Below, piece by piece: positions 35,336-50,100 of a stretch of DNA of 64,000 nucleotides; position 1 is the stretch's first letter; each line of letters opens with the position of its first letter. The notes under the pieces were generated by a model. That model ran no database searches. It was not told where the DNA came from and saw only the letters and a list, made by a program, of their open reading frames with translations. Source of the DNA: Penium margaritaceum (lineage: Eukaryota; Streptophyta; Zygnematophyceae; Desmidiales; Peniaceae); the NCBI GenBank assembly GCA_023375785.1, contig SZWC01000585.1, positions 154,650-218,649 on the forward strand. The letters are read 5' to 3'. Made by a program: the position numbers and the translations under genes.

Positions 35336-37989
35336 AGCACCAAAGACACAATGAAAATGTCACCAAAGCACCAATGAAAGAGTGATATTGTGACAGAATC
35401 ACCATACACATTGTGAAAGTGTGACCTAAGCACCATTGAGACTGTGATAGGGTGACCAAAGCACCATTCAAACACTCATAATGTGACCAAAGTACCATAG
35501 ATATTGTGAAAGGGTGACCAGTGTACCATTGAAAAAGTGATAGTATGACCAAATAACCATTTACACAGTGATAGTGTAACCAATGTACCATTCAAACTGT
35601 GATGATGTCACCTAAGCACCATAGACATAGTAAAATTCTAACCAAATTATCATCGAAACAGTGATAATGTCACGTAAGCACCATATAAAAAGTGAAAGTG
35701 TGACCAAAGTATCATTCAAGTACTGATAATGTAACGTACGCACCACAAATACAATGAATGTGTGACCAAAGCACTAATGAAACAATGACAGTGTGACCCA
35801 AGCACCACAGACAGAGTGAAAGTGTGAACAATGCACCATTGAAACGATTAATATGACCAAAGCACCATAGATACATAAACGTGTGAGCCAACTACCTCTC
35901 GAACAGCGATAATATAATCTAAGTACCATAGACACGGTAAAATTGTGAACGAAGCGTAATTGAAACAGTGACAATGTGACCAAAGCATTATAGACAAAGT
36001 AAAAGTGTGACCAAAGTACCATTGAAAAGGTGATGACCACACCTTAGCAATATAGACAGAGTGGGATTGTGACCAAAGCACCGTTGAAACAGTTATTTTG
36101 TGACCATAACATCATATATACAATAACGTGACCTAATCATCATTGAAATAGTGATTATTTGACCAAAAGACCATACATACAGTGAACGTGTAACCAAAAC
36201 ACTGTCAAAATAGTGATAGTTAGACCTATTTGTTTAGACATAATGAGTGTAACCAAAGCACCATTGAAAGAGTTATAATGTGACATAAGCACCATAGACG
36301 TAGTGAAAGTTTGACCAAATAAGCATTGAAACAATGATGTTGTGACCTAAGCACCATGGACATAGTGAAAGTGTGACTACAGCACATTGAAACAATGATA
36401 ACGTGACAAAATCACCATAGACACTATGAAGGTGTGACCAAACCACCATTGAAACAGTGATAATGTGACCTGAGCACCATAGCCCAATGAAAGTGTGACC
36501 ATAGCACCACTCAAACTGTGATCATGTGACCCAAGCGCTATAGGTACAGTGAAAGTGTGAGAAAAGGAAAATTGAAACAGCGATTATGTGACCAACGCAG
36601 CAGAGTCACAGTGAAAGTGTGACAAGAGCACCAATGAAACAGTGATAATGTGACCAACGGAACATGGCAACGTGGAAGTGAGACCAAAGCACCACTGAAA
36701 CAGTGAATATTTTACATTAGCACCATGGACACAGTGAAGGTGTGACCAAAGCACCATTGAAACACTCATAATGTGACCTATGCACCATATATATAGCAAT
36801 ATTGTGTCCAAACTACCATTGAAACAGTGACAATATGACCAACGCACCATAGACACATAAACGTGTGACCAAAGCACCATTGAATACAGAAACTGTGACC
36901 CAGGCAAGAGATACTGTGACCCACAAATGTGAAAGTGTGACCAAAGCACCATTGACACAGTGATCATATGACATCAGCACCATATAAACAGTGAACATGT
37001 GAGCAAAGCACCATTGAAATAGTGATACTGTGACCAAAGCACATTAGACACAATGAAAGTGTGACCAAAGCACCATTGAAATAATGATTATGTGATTAAA
37101 GCCATTTGAACTCATTGAAAGGGTGACATTAGCACAGTAGACACAGTGAATGTGTGACGACATTACCATTGAATGTGATATTGTTACCAAAGCATTATAG
37201 ACACATTGAGAAAGTGACCAACTCACCATTGAAACAGTGACAATATGACATACGCTGTATAGATACAGTGAAAATGTGACAAAGAACCATTGAAACAGTG
37301 ATTTGGTGACCTAATCACTATAGACACAGTGAAAGTGTGACCAAAGCACCATTGAAATAGTGATAATGTGACATACACACTATAGACACAGTAGAATTGT
37401 GACCAAAATCACCATTCAAGTACTGATAAGTTGACCCAACCACTATAGACACAGTGAAAGTATGACCAAAGAACCATGCAAAGAGTGATTATGTGACATA
37501 AGATCTATAAATAAAGTGAAAGTGTGACAAAAGCACCGTTAAAACAGTGATAATGTGATCAAAGCACTATAGACGAAGTAAAGGTGTGAAGAAAGTACCA
37601 TTGAAATAGTGAGAATGTTACATAAGCATTATAGTCAGAGTGAAAGTGTGACCAAAGCGCCGATGTGAGCACTGTACCAGAGATAGAGTGAAAGTGTAAC
37701 CAAAGCATCATTCAAACAGTGATAATGCAACCAAAGAACCATAGACACGGTGAAATTGTGACCAACGGACCATTGAAATAGTGATAATGTCACCTAAGTA
37801 CCATGGACAGAGTGAAGGTCTGATCAAAGCACCATCGAAGCAGCGATAACGTGATATAAGCACCAAAGACATGGTAAAAGTGTGATAAAAGCACCACGGA
37901 ACAGTGATAATGTGACCAAAGCACCATAAACACATTGAAGGTGTGACCAACGCACCATAGAAACAGTGATAATGTGATAAAATAACCAT

Positions 37990-38250
37990 ACACAAAATGA
38001 AAGTGTGGTCAAGGCAACATTGAAACAACGATAATGTGACCAAAACACCATAGACACAGTGAACATCTGGCCAAAGCACAGTTCAAATATTGAGAATGTG
38101 CCATAAGCACCATACACACAATGAAAGTGTGGTCAAGGCAACATTGAAACAACGATAATGTGACCAAAACACCATAGACACAGTGAACATCTGGCCAAAG
38201 CACAGTTCAAATATTGAGAATGTGCCATAAGCACCATACACACAATGGAA
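37990..38250 (+). repeat. Local 122-bp duplication
   Basis: A segment with GTGTGGTCAAGGCAACATTG and ATCTGGCCAAAGCACAGTTC occurs twice in succession, offset by about 122 bp (four units less two bases). The copies appear identical over about 120 bp. Confidence 0.8.
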
Positions 38251-39347
38251 GTGTGACCAAAGCACTGTTGGAAGTGTAATACTTTGACCATAACACCATA
38301 GACAAAGTGCAATGGTGACCAAAGCACCGTTGAAGCTGTGATAATGTGACACAAGCACCATAGACCGAGTGAAAACGTGACCGAAGCACCATCAAAACAA
38401 TGATAATGTGACATACGCACCATAGAGAGAGTGAGAGTGTGACCAACACACCATTGAAAATGTGACAATGTGACCAAAACACCATTGAAACAGTGATAAT
38501 GTGACCAGAGCACCATGGACACAGTGAACGTGTGACCACAGCACCATTGAAACACTGATAATATAACAAAAGCACTAAAGACACATTGAAAACGTGACCA
38601 AGGTACCATTTAAAGAATGATAATGTGATGTAAGAACCATAGACACAGTGAAAGTGTGACCAAAGCACCAATGAAACAGTGAAAATGTGACATAGGCATC
38701 ATAGATATAGTGAATGTCCGACTAAAGCACCACTGAAACAGTGATAATGTGACCAAAGTACCAAAAACACCACCAGGGTATGACCAAAGCACCATTGAAA
38801 CAATGATAATGTGACCTAAGCACCATAGACATAGTGAAAGTGTGACCAAAACACCATTGTAACTGTGATTATGTAACATGAGTACTATAGTTGCAGTGAA
38901 ATTGTGACAAAAGTACCATTAAAACAGTGATAATGCTAGCAGAGCACCATGAAAACGGTAATAATGTGACCTAAGTACCATAGACAGAGTGAAAGTGTCA
39001 TCAAAGCATCATTGAAAGTGTGATAATGTGAGCAAAACACAATAGAAAGCGTGAAAGTGTGATAAAGGTACCATTAAAAGAGTGATAATGTGACCAACCC
39101 ACCATTGAAGTAGTGATGATATAACCAAAGCACCATAAATACAGGGAAAATGTGACCAAAGCACCATTGAAACAGTGATGATGTGACCAAAGCACCATAG
39201 ACATCGTAAAATGGTGACGGAAGCACCACTGAAACAATGATAACATGACCAAAGCACAGTAGACACAGTGAAAATGTGACCAAAGCAATTGTATAACAGT
39301 TATAATGTGACGTACAAACTATAGAAAAGGTGAAAGTGTGACCTAAG
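38040..39347 (+). repeat. Third, diverged copy of the duplicated segment
   Basis: This stretch follows the variant order of about 27735-29300 in copy 1. Examples are a unit with AATACTTTGACCATAACACC (copy 1: GATACTTTGACCAGAGCACC), CAGGGTATGACC (copy 1: AAGGTATGAGC), AGTACTATAGTTGCAGTG (copy 1: AGCACTATAGTTACAATG) and GAAAGTGTGATAAAGGTACC. The divergence is clearly greater than between copies 1 and 2. It stops at the 145-bp insertion at 39348. Confidence 0.6.
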
Positions 39348-39492
39348 TGAGGTGATGACGTGGCCGATGCCTGTATAAACGTGTAATCAACACTCTTTTT
39401 GTGCAGCATGCACATTTTTCATTGTTGCAATAAGTAGACAAGTGGTTTAGTGGTCCAAGCACGCATGGTGCCTTTATTTCTTTCAATCAAGA
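39348..39492 (+). other. 145-bp non-satellite insert with a Pol III A-box-like motif
   Basis: A short unrelated segment between two plus-polarity satellite stretches. It includes GTATAAACGTGTAATC, a T-rich run, GTTGCAATAAGTAGAC, and TGGTTTAGTGG at about 39430, which fits the tRNA A-box consensus TRGYNNARNNG. No B-box (GGTTCRANTCC) follows at the right distance, and there is no A-rich tail. ACCTAAG occurs on both sides but is also part of the satellite unit, so it is not proof of a target duplication. It may be a truncated tRNA-derived SINE. Identity is uncertain. Confidence 0.35.
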
Positions 39493-42400
39493 AGAATGTA
39501 ACCTAAGCACCATCAACACAATGAAAGTGTGACCAAAGCAGCATTGAGATAACGATAATGTGACCACGGCACCACAGGCACAGTGAATGATTGACCAATG
39601 CACCATTGAAACAGTAATGATATGACCAAGGCAACATAGCACAGTAAACATGTGACCAAAGCACCACTGAAACAGTGGTAATGTGACCTAAGCACCATGG
39701 ACAGAGTGAAAGTGTGACCAAAGCACCATTGACAAAGTGATTATGTGAGCTATGCACCATAGGCAACGTGAAATTGTGACCAAAGCACCATGGAAAGAGT
39801 GATCATGTGACCTAAGCATCACATACACGATGAAAGGGTGACCAAAGCACCATTGAAACAGCTATAATGTGACCAAAAGACCATTGAAACAGTTCGAATG
39901 TGACATAAGCACCCTACACACAATGGAAGCGTTAGCAAAGCACCATTGAAACAAAGAAGATGTGACCAACTCACCATAGAGACAGTGAAACTGTGACCAA
40001 AGCACCATTGAAACAGTAATAGTGTGACCTAATAAACATAGACACACTGAATATGTGACCAAAGCACCATCAAAACACTGATAATGTGACACAAGCAACA
40101 TAAACGCACGATACGTGTGACCAAAGCATCATTGAAACAGTGATAATGTGACCTAAACACCATGGACAAAGAAAGAGTGTGACCAAACTACCACTAAAAC
40201 AATGACAATGTGACCAAGGCTCCATAGACTAGGCACAGTGAAAGTGTCACCAAGGCACCATTGAAACAGTGATAATGTGACCTAAACACCATGGACAAAG
40301 AAAGAGTGTGACCAAACTACCACTAAAACAATGACAATGTGACCAAGGCTCCATAGACTAGGCACAGTGAAAGTGTCACCAAGGCACCATTGAAACAGAT
40401 GTTATGTGACATTAGCACCATAGACAATGTGAAATTGTGACCAAAACACCATTCAAACAGTCATTATGGGTGACCAAAGCACCTTTGAAATAATAATAAT
40501 ACGAGGAAAGTACCATAGACAAAGTGAAACTGTAACCAAAGCACGATTTGAAATGTGATAATGTAACCAAAGAACCATAGACACTGTGAAGCTGTGACCA
40601 ATGGACCATTGAAACAGTTGTAATGCTACCCAAATACCATAGACAGAGTGAAAGTGTGATCAAAGCACCATTGAACATGGAGGATGTGACCAAAAGCACG
40701 AATAACACATTAAAGGTGTGACAAAAGCACCATGAAAGCAGTGATAATATGACAGACGCACCATGGACACAGTGAAAGTGTGACCAAAACACCATTGAAA
40801 CAGTGATAATGTGACCAAAGCACCATAGACATAGTAGAAGTGTGACCAAACTACCATTGCAACAGTGACAATGTGACCTTAACATCATACACACAATAAA
40901 AGTGTGACCAAAGCACCATTGAAACAATGATAATGTGAGTGCTGTACCATAGAGAAAAATATAGTCTACCCAAAGCATCATTAAAATAGTGATATCGCAC
41001 CAAAGAACTATAGACCCGTCGAAATTGTGACCAAAGGACGATTGAAACAGTGATAATGTCACCTACGCACCATAAAATGAAAGTGCAATCAAAGCACGAT
41101 TGAAGCAGTGAGAATGTGATATAAGCACCAAAGACACCGTGAAAGTGTGCTCAAATCACAAATGACGAGTGATAACGTGACCAAAGCACCATAAACACAT
41201 TGAAGGTGTCCCCAAAGCACCATTGAAACGGAAAAAATGTCATCAAAGCACCATAGACACATTGAGAGTGTGACCAAAGCACAGCTGAAACAGTGATAAC
41301 GTGACCAAGGCACCATAGACACATTAAAGTATTACCACAGCACCATTGAAACAGTGATAGTGTGACCTAAGCACCATGAACAAAGTGGATGTGTGACCAA
41401 AGCACCATTAAAACCATAATAATGTGATCCAAGCACCACATACATTGTGAAAATGTGACCGAAGTACAATTGAAACAGTAATGATGTGACAAAAGCAACA
41501 TAGACATAGTAAACATGTGACCAAAGTTCCATTCAAACAGTAATAATGTGACCAAAGCACCATTGAAGCAATGATATTGTGACCCAAGCTTCATAGCCAC
41601 GATGTAAGTGTGACCATGGCACCATTGAAACAATGATAATGAGACCATGAAACTATATATACATTGAAAGTGTGAATAAGGAACCACAGAAGCAGTTATA
41701 ATGTAAACAAAGCACAATAGTCATAGTGAAAGTGTGACAAAACCAAAATTGAGAAAGTGACAATGTGACCTAAGTATCATAGACATAGTGAATGTGTGAG
41801 CAAAGTACAATTGAAACAGTGAAAATGTGACCAAAGCACCATGCACACAGTGAGAGTGTGACCAAACCACCATTGGAACAGTGATAATGTGACCAAAGCA
41901 CCATAGGCATAGTGAAAGTGTGACCAAAGCAGCATTTAAACTCTTGCAATGTGACAAATCACCATAGACCCAGTGAGCGTGTGAACAAAGCACCATTGAA
42001 ATAGTGACAACATGACATAAGCACCCCACAAACAATGAAAGTGTTACCAACGTACCATTGAAACAGCAATGCTGTGACGAACGCACCATAAGACAATGAA
42101 AGTGAGGCCAAAGCATCATTGAAACGGCAACAATGGGAGCAAAGCACTACACAAGCAGAGAAAGTGTGACCAAAGCACCATTGAAACAGTGATCGTGTGA
42201 CCTAAGCACCATAGAAACAGTGAAAATGTGACCAAAGGACAATTGAAACAGTGAAACTGTGGCACACACACTATAGACGCACTAAACGTGTGACCAACGC
42301 ACCATTGAAACACTGATAATGTGACCTAAGCACCAAAGGGACAGTCTAAGTGTGACCAAACACCATTGAAACAATGCTTACGCGAATAAAGTAACATACA

Positions 42401-45400
42401 CACAGTGAAAGTGTGACGAAAGCACCATTAACTCAGTGATAATGTGACAATAGAACCGTAGCTACGCTGAACGTGTGACAAAACACCACTGAAACAATGA
42501 TGATGTGATCAAAGTCCCGTATATAGATAGAACGTGTGACCAAAGCACCATTGAAACAGTGATAGTTTTGTCAAAACACCATGAACACAATGATAGTGAA
42601 GACAGCACCATTGAAAGCAGTGATAATGTTCCCAATGCTCCATAGTTACACTCAGAGCGTGACTACAACAGCACTGAAACAGTGATGGCGTGACCGAAGC
42701 ACCATAGATACAGTGGAAGTGTGACCAACGCACCATTCATATAGTACTTATGTGAACTAAGCACAACAGACACGTTGAAAGTCTGACAAAAGCACCATTG
42801 GAATAGTGAAAATATTACCTAAGCACCGTAGACACATTAAACGTGTGACTATAGCACCATTGAAAAGGTGCTAGTGTGACATAAGCACCATAGACACAAT
42901 GAAAGTGTGACCAAAACACCATTGAAACAGTGAAAATGTGACCAAAGCACCATAGACACAATGAAAGTGTGACCAAAACACCATTGAAACAGTGAAAATG
43001 TGACCAAAGCACCACACACACAGTAACAATGTGACCAAAACACCACTAAACTGTGATAATCTGACCAAATAATGATAGACACAGTGAAAGTATGACCAGA
43101 GCGCCATTGAAATAGTGTTAATATGACCAAAGCACATTAAACACAGTGAAAGTGTGACCAACACACCATTGAACGATGATAATGTGACGAAAGCACTGTA
43201 GACAACGTAAAAGTATGACCAAAGCACCATTCAAACAGTTATTATGTGACCTAAGCCCCCAAGCTACAATGAAAGAGTGACCAAAGCACCATTAAAACAG
43301 TGATAATGTGACCCGAGCACCATAGAAACTGTGAAGGTGTGACCAAAGTAACATTGAGACACTAAGAATCGGACGAAGGCACCATAGGCACGATGAATGT
43401 TTGACCAAAAAACCATTCAAATAATGCGAATGTGTCATAAGCACCGTACACACAATAAATGTATGCCCGGAGCACTGTTGAAAGTGTGATACTTTGACCA
43501 GAGAACCATAGACAAAGTGCAATGGTGACCATAGCATAATTGAAACTGTGATAACATGACAAAAGCATTATAGACACAGTGAAAGTGTGACCAAAGCACC
43601 ACGAAAACAGTGATAATGTGACCTAAGAACCATAGACAGAGTGAAAGTGTGACCAACATACCATTGAAGCAGTTATAATGTGACCAAACCACCATTAAAC
43701 TAATGATAATGTGACCAAAGCACCACGGACACTATGTAAGTGTGACCAAAGTACCATTGAAATACTGAGAATATAACAAAAGCACTACACACACAGTGAA
43801 AACGTGGCAAATGCACCATTGAAACAGTGATAATGTGACCAAAGTACCATAAACATGACAAAGGTATGAGCAAAGCACCATTGAAACAACGATAATGTGA
43901 CATCAGCACCATAGACATATAGAAAGTGTGACCAAAACACCATGGTAAGTTTCATTATAGAACCCGAGCAGTATAGTTACAATGAAAGCGTGACAAAGGC
44001 ACCATTGAAACAGCAATATTCTGACCAGTGCACCATCAAAACAGTGATAATGTGACTTGAGCACGTATATATAGAGTGAGAGTGTGATCAAAGCATCATT
44101 GAGATAGTGATAACGTGACCAAAACACCATACACACGGTGAAAGTGTGATAAAGGCCCCATTCAAACATTGATGACGTGACCAAAGCACCATTGAAATAG
44201 TGATGATATTACCAAAGCACCCTATACACAGTGAAAATGTGACCAAAGCACCATTGAAACGGTGATAATGTGACCAAAGCACCATAGACACAGTAAAATA
44301 GTGACCAAAGCACCACTAAAATATATGATATGACCAAAGCACTCTACATACAGTGAAAGTATGACCAAAGCACGTTTAAAATAGTAATAATGTGATATAA
44401 GAGCTCTAGAAAAAGAGAAAGTGTGACCATGACACCATTGAAAACGTGATAATGTGACATAAACACCACATACACTATGAAAGTGTGACTAATGCATCAT
44501 TAAAACAGTGATAATGTGACCAAAGCACCATAGACACAGTGAAAGTGTCACCAAAGTACCATTGAAACAGTGATAATCCAACATACAAACCATAGACACA
44601 GTGAACGTGTGACCAAAGTGCCACTGAAACAGTGATAATGTGACCAAATTACCATAGACACAGTGAAAATGTGACCAACACACCATTGAAACAGTGATAA
44701 TGTGACCCAAGCACAATGGACATAGTGAAAGTGTGATCAAATTACCATTGCAACAGTGATGATTTGACCTTAGCACCGTAAACAGGGTGAAAGTGTGACT
44801 AAAGCACCATTGAAACATGGATAAGGCGAGAAGAGCACCATGGACACAGGGAACGTGTGACCAAAACAGTAGTTAAACTGTGACGATGTGACAAAAGCAC
44901 CATAAACACAGTGAAACTATGACAAAGGCACCATTGAAACAGTGAAAACGTGACAAAAGCACCATAGACACAGTAAACGTGTGACCAAAGCACCATTGAA
45001 ACAGTAATAATATGACCTAAGCACCAAATCCACAACAAGATTGTGACCAAAGCACCACTGAAAGAGTGACAACGAGACCAAAGCAGTATAGACACGGTAC
45101 AAATGTGACCAATGCATCATTGAAACAGCAACCATATGACATATAATAGACACCGTGAAATTGTGACGAAAGCACCATTGAAGCTGTCATATTCTCAGCA
45201 AATCACAATAGAGCACAGTAAAAGTGTGACCAACGCACCGTTAGAACTGTGGTAATGTGACAAAATCACTATAGACATAGTGAAAGTGTGACCAAAGCAC
45301 CATCAAAACAGTGATAATATGACCTAAGCACCATAGACAGAGTGCAAACGTGATCAAAGTACCATGGACATAGTGAACATGTGACTAAAGCACCGTTGAA

Positions 45401-46314
45401 ATAGTGACAATGTGACCTAAGCACCATGGCCACAGTGATAATGCGACCAAGGCACCATTGAACTAGTAATAATGTTACCAAAGCACCATAGACACAGTGA
45501 AAGTGTGACAAAAACACCATATTAACAGTAACAATGGGACCTAAGCACCATACACGGAGTGAAAGCTTGATCAAAGCACCATTGAAATAATGAGAATGTG
45601 ACAAAGGGACCATAGGCACAATGGAATTGTGACCAAGGCACTATTGAAGGCGTGATAATGTGACCAAAACACCATAGACACAGTGAATGTGTGACAAAAG
45701 CACCATTCCAATAGTGATAATGTGACCAACACACCATAGACACAGTGAGCGGCTGACCAAAGCACCATTGAAACAGTCTAATGTCACCAAAGCACCATAG
45801 ACACTGTGAAATTGTGACAAAAGCACTACTAAAACAGTGAAAATATGACAAAAGTACCATAGACACAGTGATAGTGTGACCAATGCACCATTGAAACAGT
45901 GACAATGTTACCAAAGCACCATAGACACAGTAAAACTATGACAAAAGCACAATTGAAATAGTGATATTTTGACTTAAGCACCATAAACATAGTGAAAGCA
46001 TGACCAAAAGCACCATAAAAAGAGTAATAATGACCAATATACTACAGACACAATGCAAGTGTGACCAAAGCACCATTGAAACAGTGAGAATGTACACAAG
46101 AAATATGGACACACTAAAAATGTGACCAAAGCACCATTAAAACACTGATAATATGACACAAGCACTCTAGACACAGTAAATGTGTGACCAAAGCACCATT
46201 GAAATAGTGATTATGTGACATAAACACCATAGGCACAGAGACATTATGACCAAATTACCATTAAAACAATTATAATGTGACCAAAGCACCATAGACACGA
46301 TGAAGGTGTGACCA
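39493..46314 (+). repeat. 31/62-bp satellite, plus polarity, domain 4b
   Basis: About 220 units. It contains a 129-bp local duplicate (40152 and 40281) that includes the odd insertion CCATAGACTAGGCACAGTG, and the whole of duplication copy 2. It ends inside a unit after GGTGTGACCAA, where single-copy sequence begins. The same unit continues normally at about 31651 in copy 1, so the break at 46314 cut the array. Confidence 0.95.
42523..46314 (+). repeat. Segmental duplication within satellite, copy 2 (compact)
   Basis: About 3.8 kb collinear with 26939-31651. It begins at GATAGAACGTGTGACC, preceded here by ordinary satellite; in copy 1 that same base is the edge of the array. It lacks the 124-bp and 557-bp expansions of copy 1 but has its own 62-bp duplication near 42900-42960 (one dimer). 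It ends abruptly at the single-copy block. Confidence 0.85.
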
Positions 46315-47186
46315 ATGGCGGGTTCCATTTCGCTGCATCAAACTGCATGGAGACGGCCGAGACTGGCAGGGGAGATTCCGTGGATGCAGTAGTGGACGCC
46401 CGATTGGAGGAACTCGGTGTCTGGGAACCTCCAGCTGGTGAAGCCGTGGCGGAGTGTGCCTTGGCAGTTGGCCAAAAACGGCTAACTGTCGCGAGACAGG
46501 GAAGACTATAATGGCATGTGACTGCGCTTGGTTAAAGTCTCCGCAAATGGCAAACTGTTGCGAAACACAAAAGGGAACGTGGGGGATGTCGGATAGTGTC
46601 AATTCGACACAGTCCGTCATGGCGTTGATCGAATAATCAATCGACACCATCGATCGATTAATAGATGTCCGCCGGACATTAATGCATTGATCGACGGTGT
46701 AGATTGATTCATAGGTTCGGTGCATGTGGACACCTAATGATCCGCAAACGCAGGTAAGGCTGGAAATATGCTTTTGTACGAGGTACAGCATGATTCATGC
46801 TGAATGAAGCATCCACATAATCAGGGTGGAATGACAGTTGGATGTCAATCTATGGTTGCATATCAGCAACCATGTCATGTTGGTAGATGCCGTGCATCCT
46901 CATTGGATGTTAGACCTAAGTCATGCCACATGGCATGACTGCGTGGCATGCAATGGCTATACATGGGCGGTGCGTGCATGTCATAACGTGCAACTCAAAA
47001 AATTGATCTCAACCCCTCCGACATCCCCGCGAGATTCTGGGTGGTCGATGCCTGGGCGGTGAAACTCCGCAGTCGGCTGGACCCGAGTGCCCCTCGAGTG
47101 CGCCATCGACATCGATGTCACATCGATGCCTATCGATGTGCCGATGCCGATGTATGTCTCCTCCATCGGGCATCGAGGGCAACTCT
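46315..47186. other. Single-copy-looking block rich in short palindromes
   Basis: This 0.87-kb block separates plus from minus satellite. It holds several short perfect inverted motifs: ATCGATCGAT at 46649-46658, ATGTCCG/CGGACAT around one base at 46665-46679, and GACATCGATGTC at 47108-47119. Further CATCGATG words occur nearby. Open frames such as 46308-46511 and 46454-46636 (plus) have no recognisable domain, and no strand is favoured. I cannot assign it to a transposon family or gene. Confidence 0.5.
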
Positions 47187-50100
47187 GCTTAGGTCACGTT
47201 TTTACTGTTTTAATGGTGTTTTTGGTCACACGTTTACTATGTTTACAGTACATTGGTCATATTATCACTCTTTGAATGGTGCTTTGATCACACTTTCACA
47301 GTGCCTATGGTGCGTTTGTCGCATTATCACTGTTTCAATGGTGCTTTGCTCACAATTTCACCGTGTCAATGGTGCTTTGGTCATATTATTGCCGTATTTA
47401 TGGTACGTTTGTCTCACTTACACTGTGTCTATAGTGGGTTGGTCACATTATCACTGTTTCAATGGTTCTTTGGTCACACTTTCACCGTGTACATGGTGCC
47501 TGGATCACATGATCATTGCGTGAATGGTGCTTTGGTCATACTTTCACTATTTTTATCGTGCATAGGTAACAGTATTACTTTTTCAATGGTACTATGGTCA
47601 CACTTTCAGTGTGTCTATAGTGCGTTGGTCACATTATTACTGTCTAAATGGTGCTTTGGTAACACTTTCAATGTGTTTCTGATGCTTTGGTCGCTATATG
47701 ATTGTTTAAATGGTGGTTTGGTCACACACTCATTGTGTGTATGGTGTGTTGGTCACATTATTATTGTTTGAGTGGTGAGTTCATCACAATTTCACCGTGT
47801 CCATGGTGCTTAGGCCACATTACCATTGTTTTAATGGTGCTTGGGTCACTCTTTCAGTTTTTTTACGGTACTTTGATCACATTATCATGTTTTAGTGGCG
47901 CTTTGGTTACACTTTCACTCTGTCCATGGTAGTTAGGTCACATTGTCACCGTTTTCATGGTACTTTGGTCACATTTTCATTGTGTCACGTGCGAAGGTCA
48001 CGTTATCAGTGTTTCGTTCGTACGTTGGTCACACTGTCAATGTGTCTTTAGTGCTTACGTCAAATTGTCATCATCTCAATGGTGCTTCCATCGTGTTTTC
48101 ACTTTGTCTATGGTGCTTATGTCTCACTATCACTGTTTGAATGGTGCTTTGGTCACACTTTCACTTTGTATATCCTGCTTTCGTCATATTAGCACTGCTT
48201 CATTGGTACTTGGGTCACAATTTCACCGTTTCAATGATGCTTATGGCACATTGTCACTGTTTCAATGGTGTTTTGGTCACACGTTTACTTTGTGTATGGT
48301 TCGTATGTCATATTTTCACTGTTTTAATGGTGCTCTTGTCACACTTTCAATGTGTACATGGTGTTTTTGTCGCATTGTAACTGATTCAATGGCGCTTTGG
48401 TCACACGTTAACTGTCTTTACGGTGTTTAGGTCACATCATCACTGTCTCAATGGTGCTTTGGTCACATTGTCACTGTTTCAATTGTGTTTTGGTCACAAT
48501 TTAACAGTGTCTTTAATATGTAGGACACATTATCACTGTTTCAATGGTGCTTTGGTGACACCTTCACTATGGATATGGTCCTTTGGTCACGTTATCACTG
48601 TTTCAATAGTGCTTTGGTCACACTTTTACTGGGTCCATGGTGCTTAGGTAACATAATCCCTCTTTCAATAGTTCTTTTGTTACGTTCACTGTTTCTATGG
48701 TGCTTAGGTAACATTAACACTATTAGAATGGTGCATTGGTCACACTTTCACTTTGTCTACGGTGCTTTGATTACACCATCAATGTTTCAATAGTGCCTTG
48801 GTCACACTTTCCCACTCACTATGGTGCTTTGTTCACAACATCACAATTTCAATGGTACTTTGGTAACGCTTTCACTGTGTCTATGGTACTTTGGTCAGAT
48901 TATCACTATTACAATGGTGCTTTGGTCACACTTTCACTATTTCTATGCTGCTTACGTCACATTTGCACTGTTTCAATGCTGTTTTTGTTACACTTTCATT
49001 GTGTCCATGGTGCTCGGGTCGCATTATTACTGTTTTCAATGGTGCTTTGGTCACACATGCATCGTGTCTACGATGCGTTGGTCACATTATCACTATTTCA
49101 GTGGTGCTTTGGTCACAATTCAACTGTGTTTATGGTGCTTCAGTCACATTATAACAGTTTTCATGGTTTGTTGGTCACACTTGCACTATGTCTATGGTGC
49201 ACTGGTCACTCTATCATAGTTTAGATGATGCTTTGGTCACACGCTCATTGTGTCTATTGTGCTTATGTAACATTATCACTTATTCATGGTGCTTTGGGAA
49301 GACTTCCATCGTTCAATGGTACTTGGGTTATACTATCACTGTTTGAATGGTGGTTTCATCAAACTTTCACTGTATCATTGGTGCCTAGGTAACGTTTTCA
49401 CAGTTTCAATGGAGCTTTAATAACTCTTTCATTGTTTTTATGGTTGTCAGGTCACATTATCACTATTTCACCGGTGCTTTTGTCACAATCTCGGTGTCTC
49501 CATGGTACTCAGGTCGCATTATCAGTGTTTCAACGGTACTTTAGTCTCACTTATTGTGTGTCTATAGTGCTCATGTCAAATTATCACCATTCCAGTGGTG
49601 CTTTGGTCACATATACACTTTGTCTATGGTGCTTAGGTCGCATTGTCATTGTTTCAATGGCGCTTTGGTCACACTTTAACTGTATCTATGGTGTTTAAGT
49701 CACATTATCAATGTTTTAGTTATTCTTTGGTAACACTTTCGCTGTGTCTATGACGCTAAGGATGCATGAACATTGTTTCAATGGTATTTTAGTCACCCTT
49801 TAACAGTGTTTATGATGTTTACGATGTATTATCACTATTTCAATGGTGCTTTGGTCACCTCTCACTGTGTCTATAGTTCATACGTCACATTATCACTGTT
49901 TCAATGGTGCTTTGGTCACCCTTTCAATGTGGTAATGGTGCTTTTGTAACATTTTCGGTGTTTCAATGTTTCCTTGGTCACACTTTCACTGGGTGTAAGG
50001 TGCTCAGGTCACATTATCACTTTGTCAATGGTTATTTGGTCCCAGTTTCATTCTCACTTTGGTGCTTAGGTCACATTATCGCAGTTTCAATGGTGCTTTG

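Larger units (their letters stand above)
26939..39347 (+). repeat. 31/62-bp satellite, plus polarity, domain 4a
   Basis: The longest uninterrupted stretch of the satellite, about 400 units. It begins directly after the 10-bp array with GATAGAACGTGTGACC. Its first 4.7 kb belong to a segmental duplication and are much richer in near-identical short-range duplicates than the rest. From about 31.7 to 37.9 kb it is diverged, with few recent duplicates apart from the segment shared with 705-1335. Confidence 0.95.

Noticed and set aside
46308-47523. Small plus-strand frames in and beside the palindrome-rich block as genes
   Set aside because: No recognisable domains, competing frames on the other strand, and some run into satellite.
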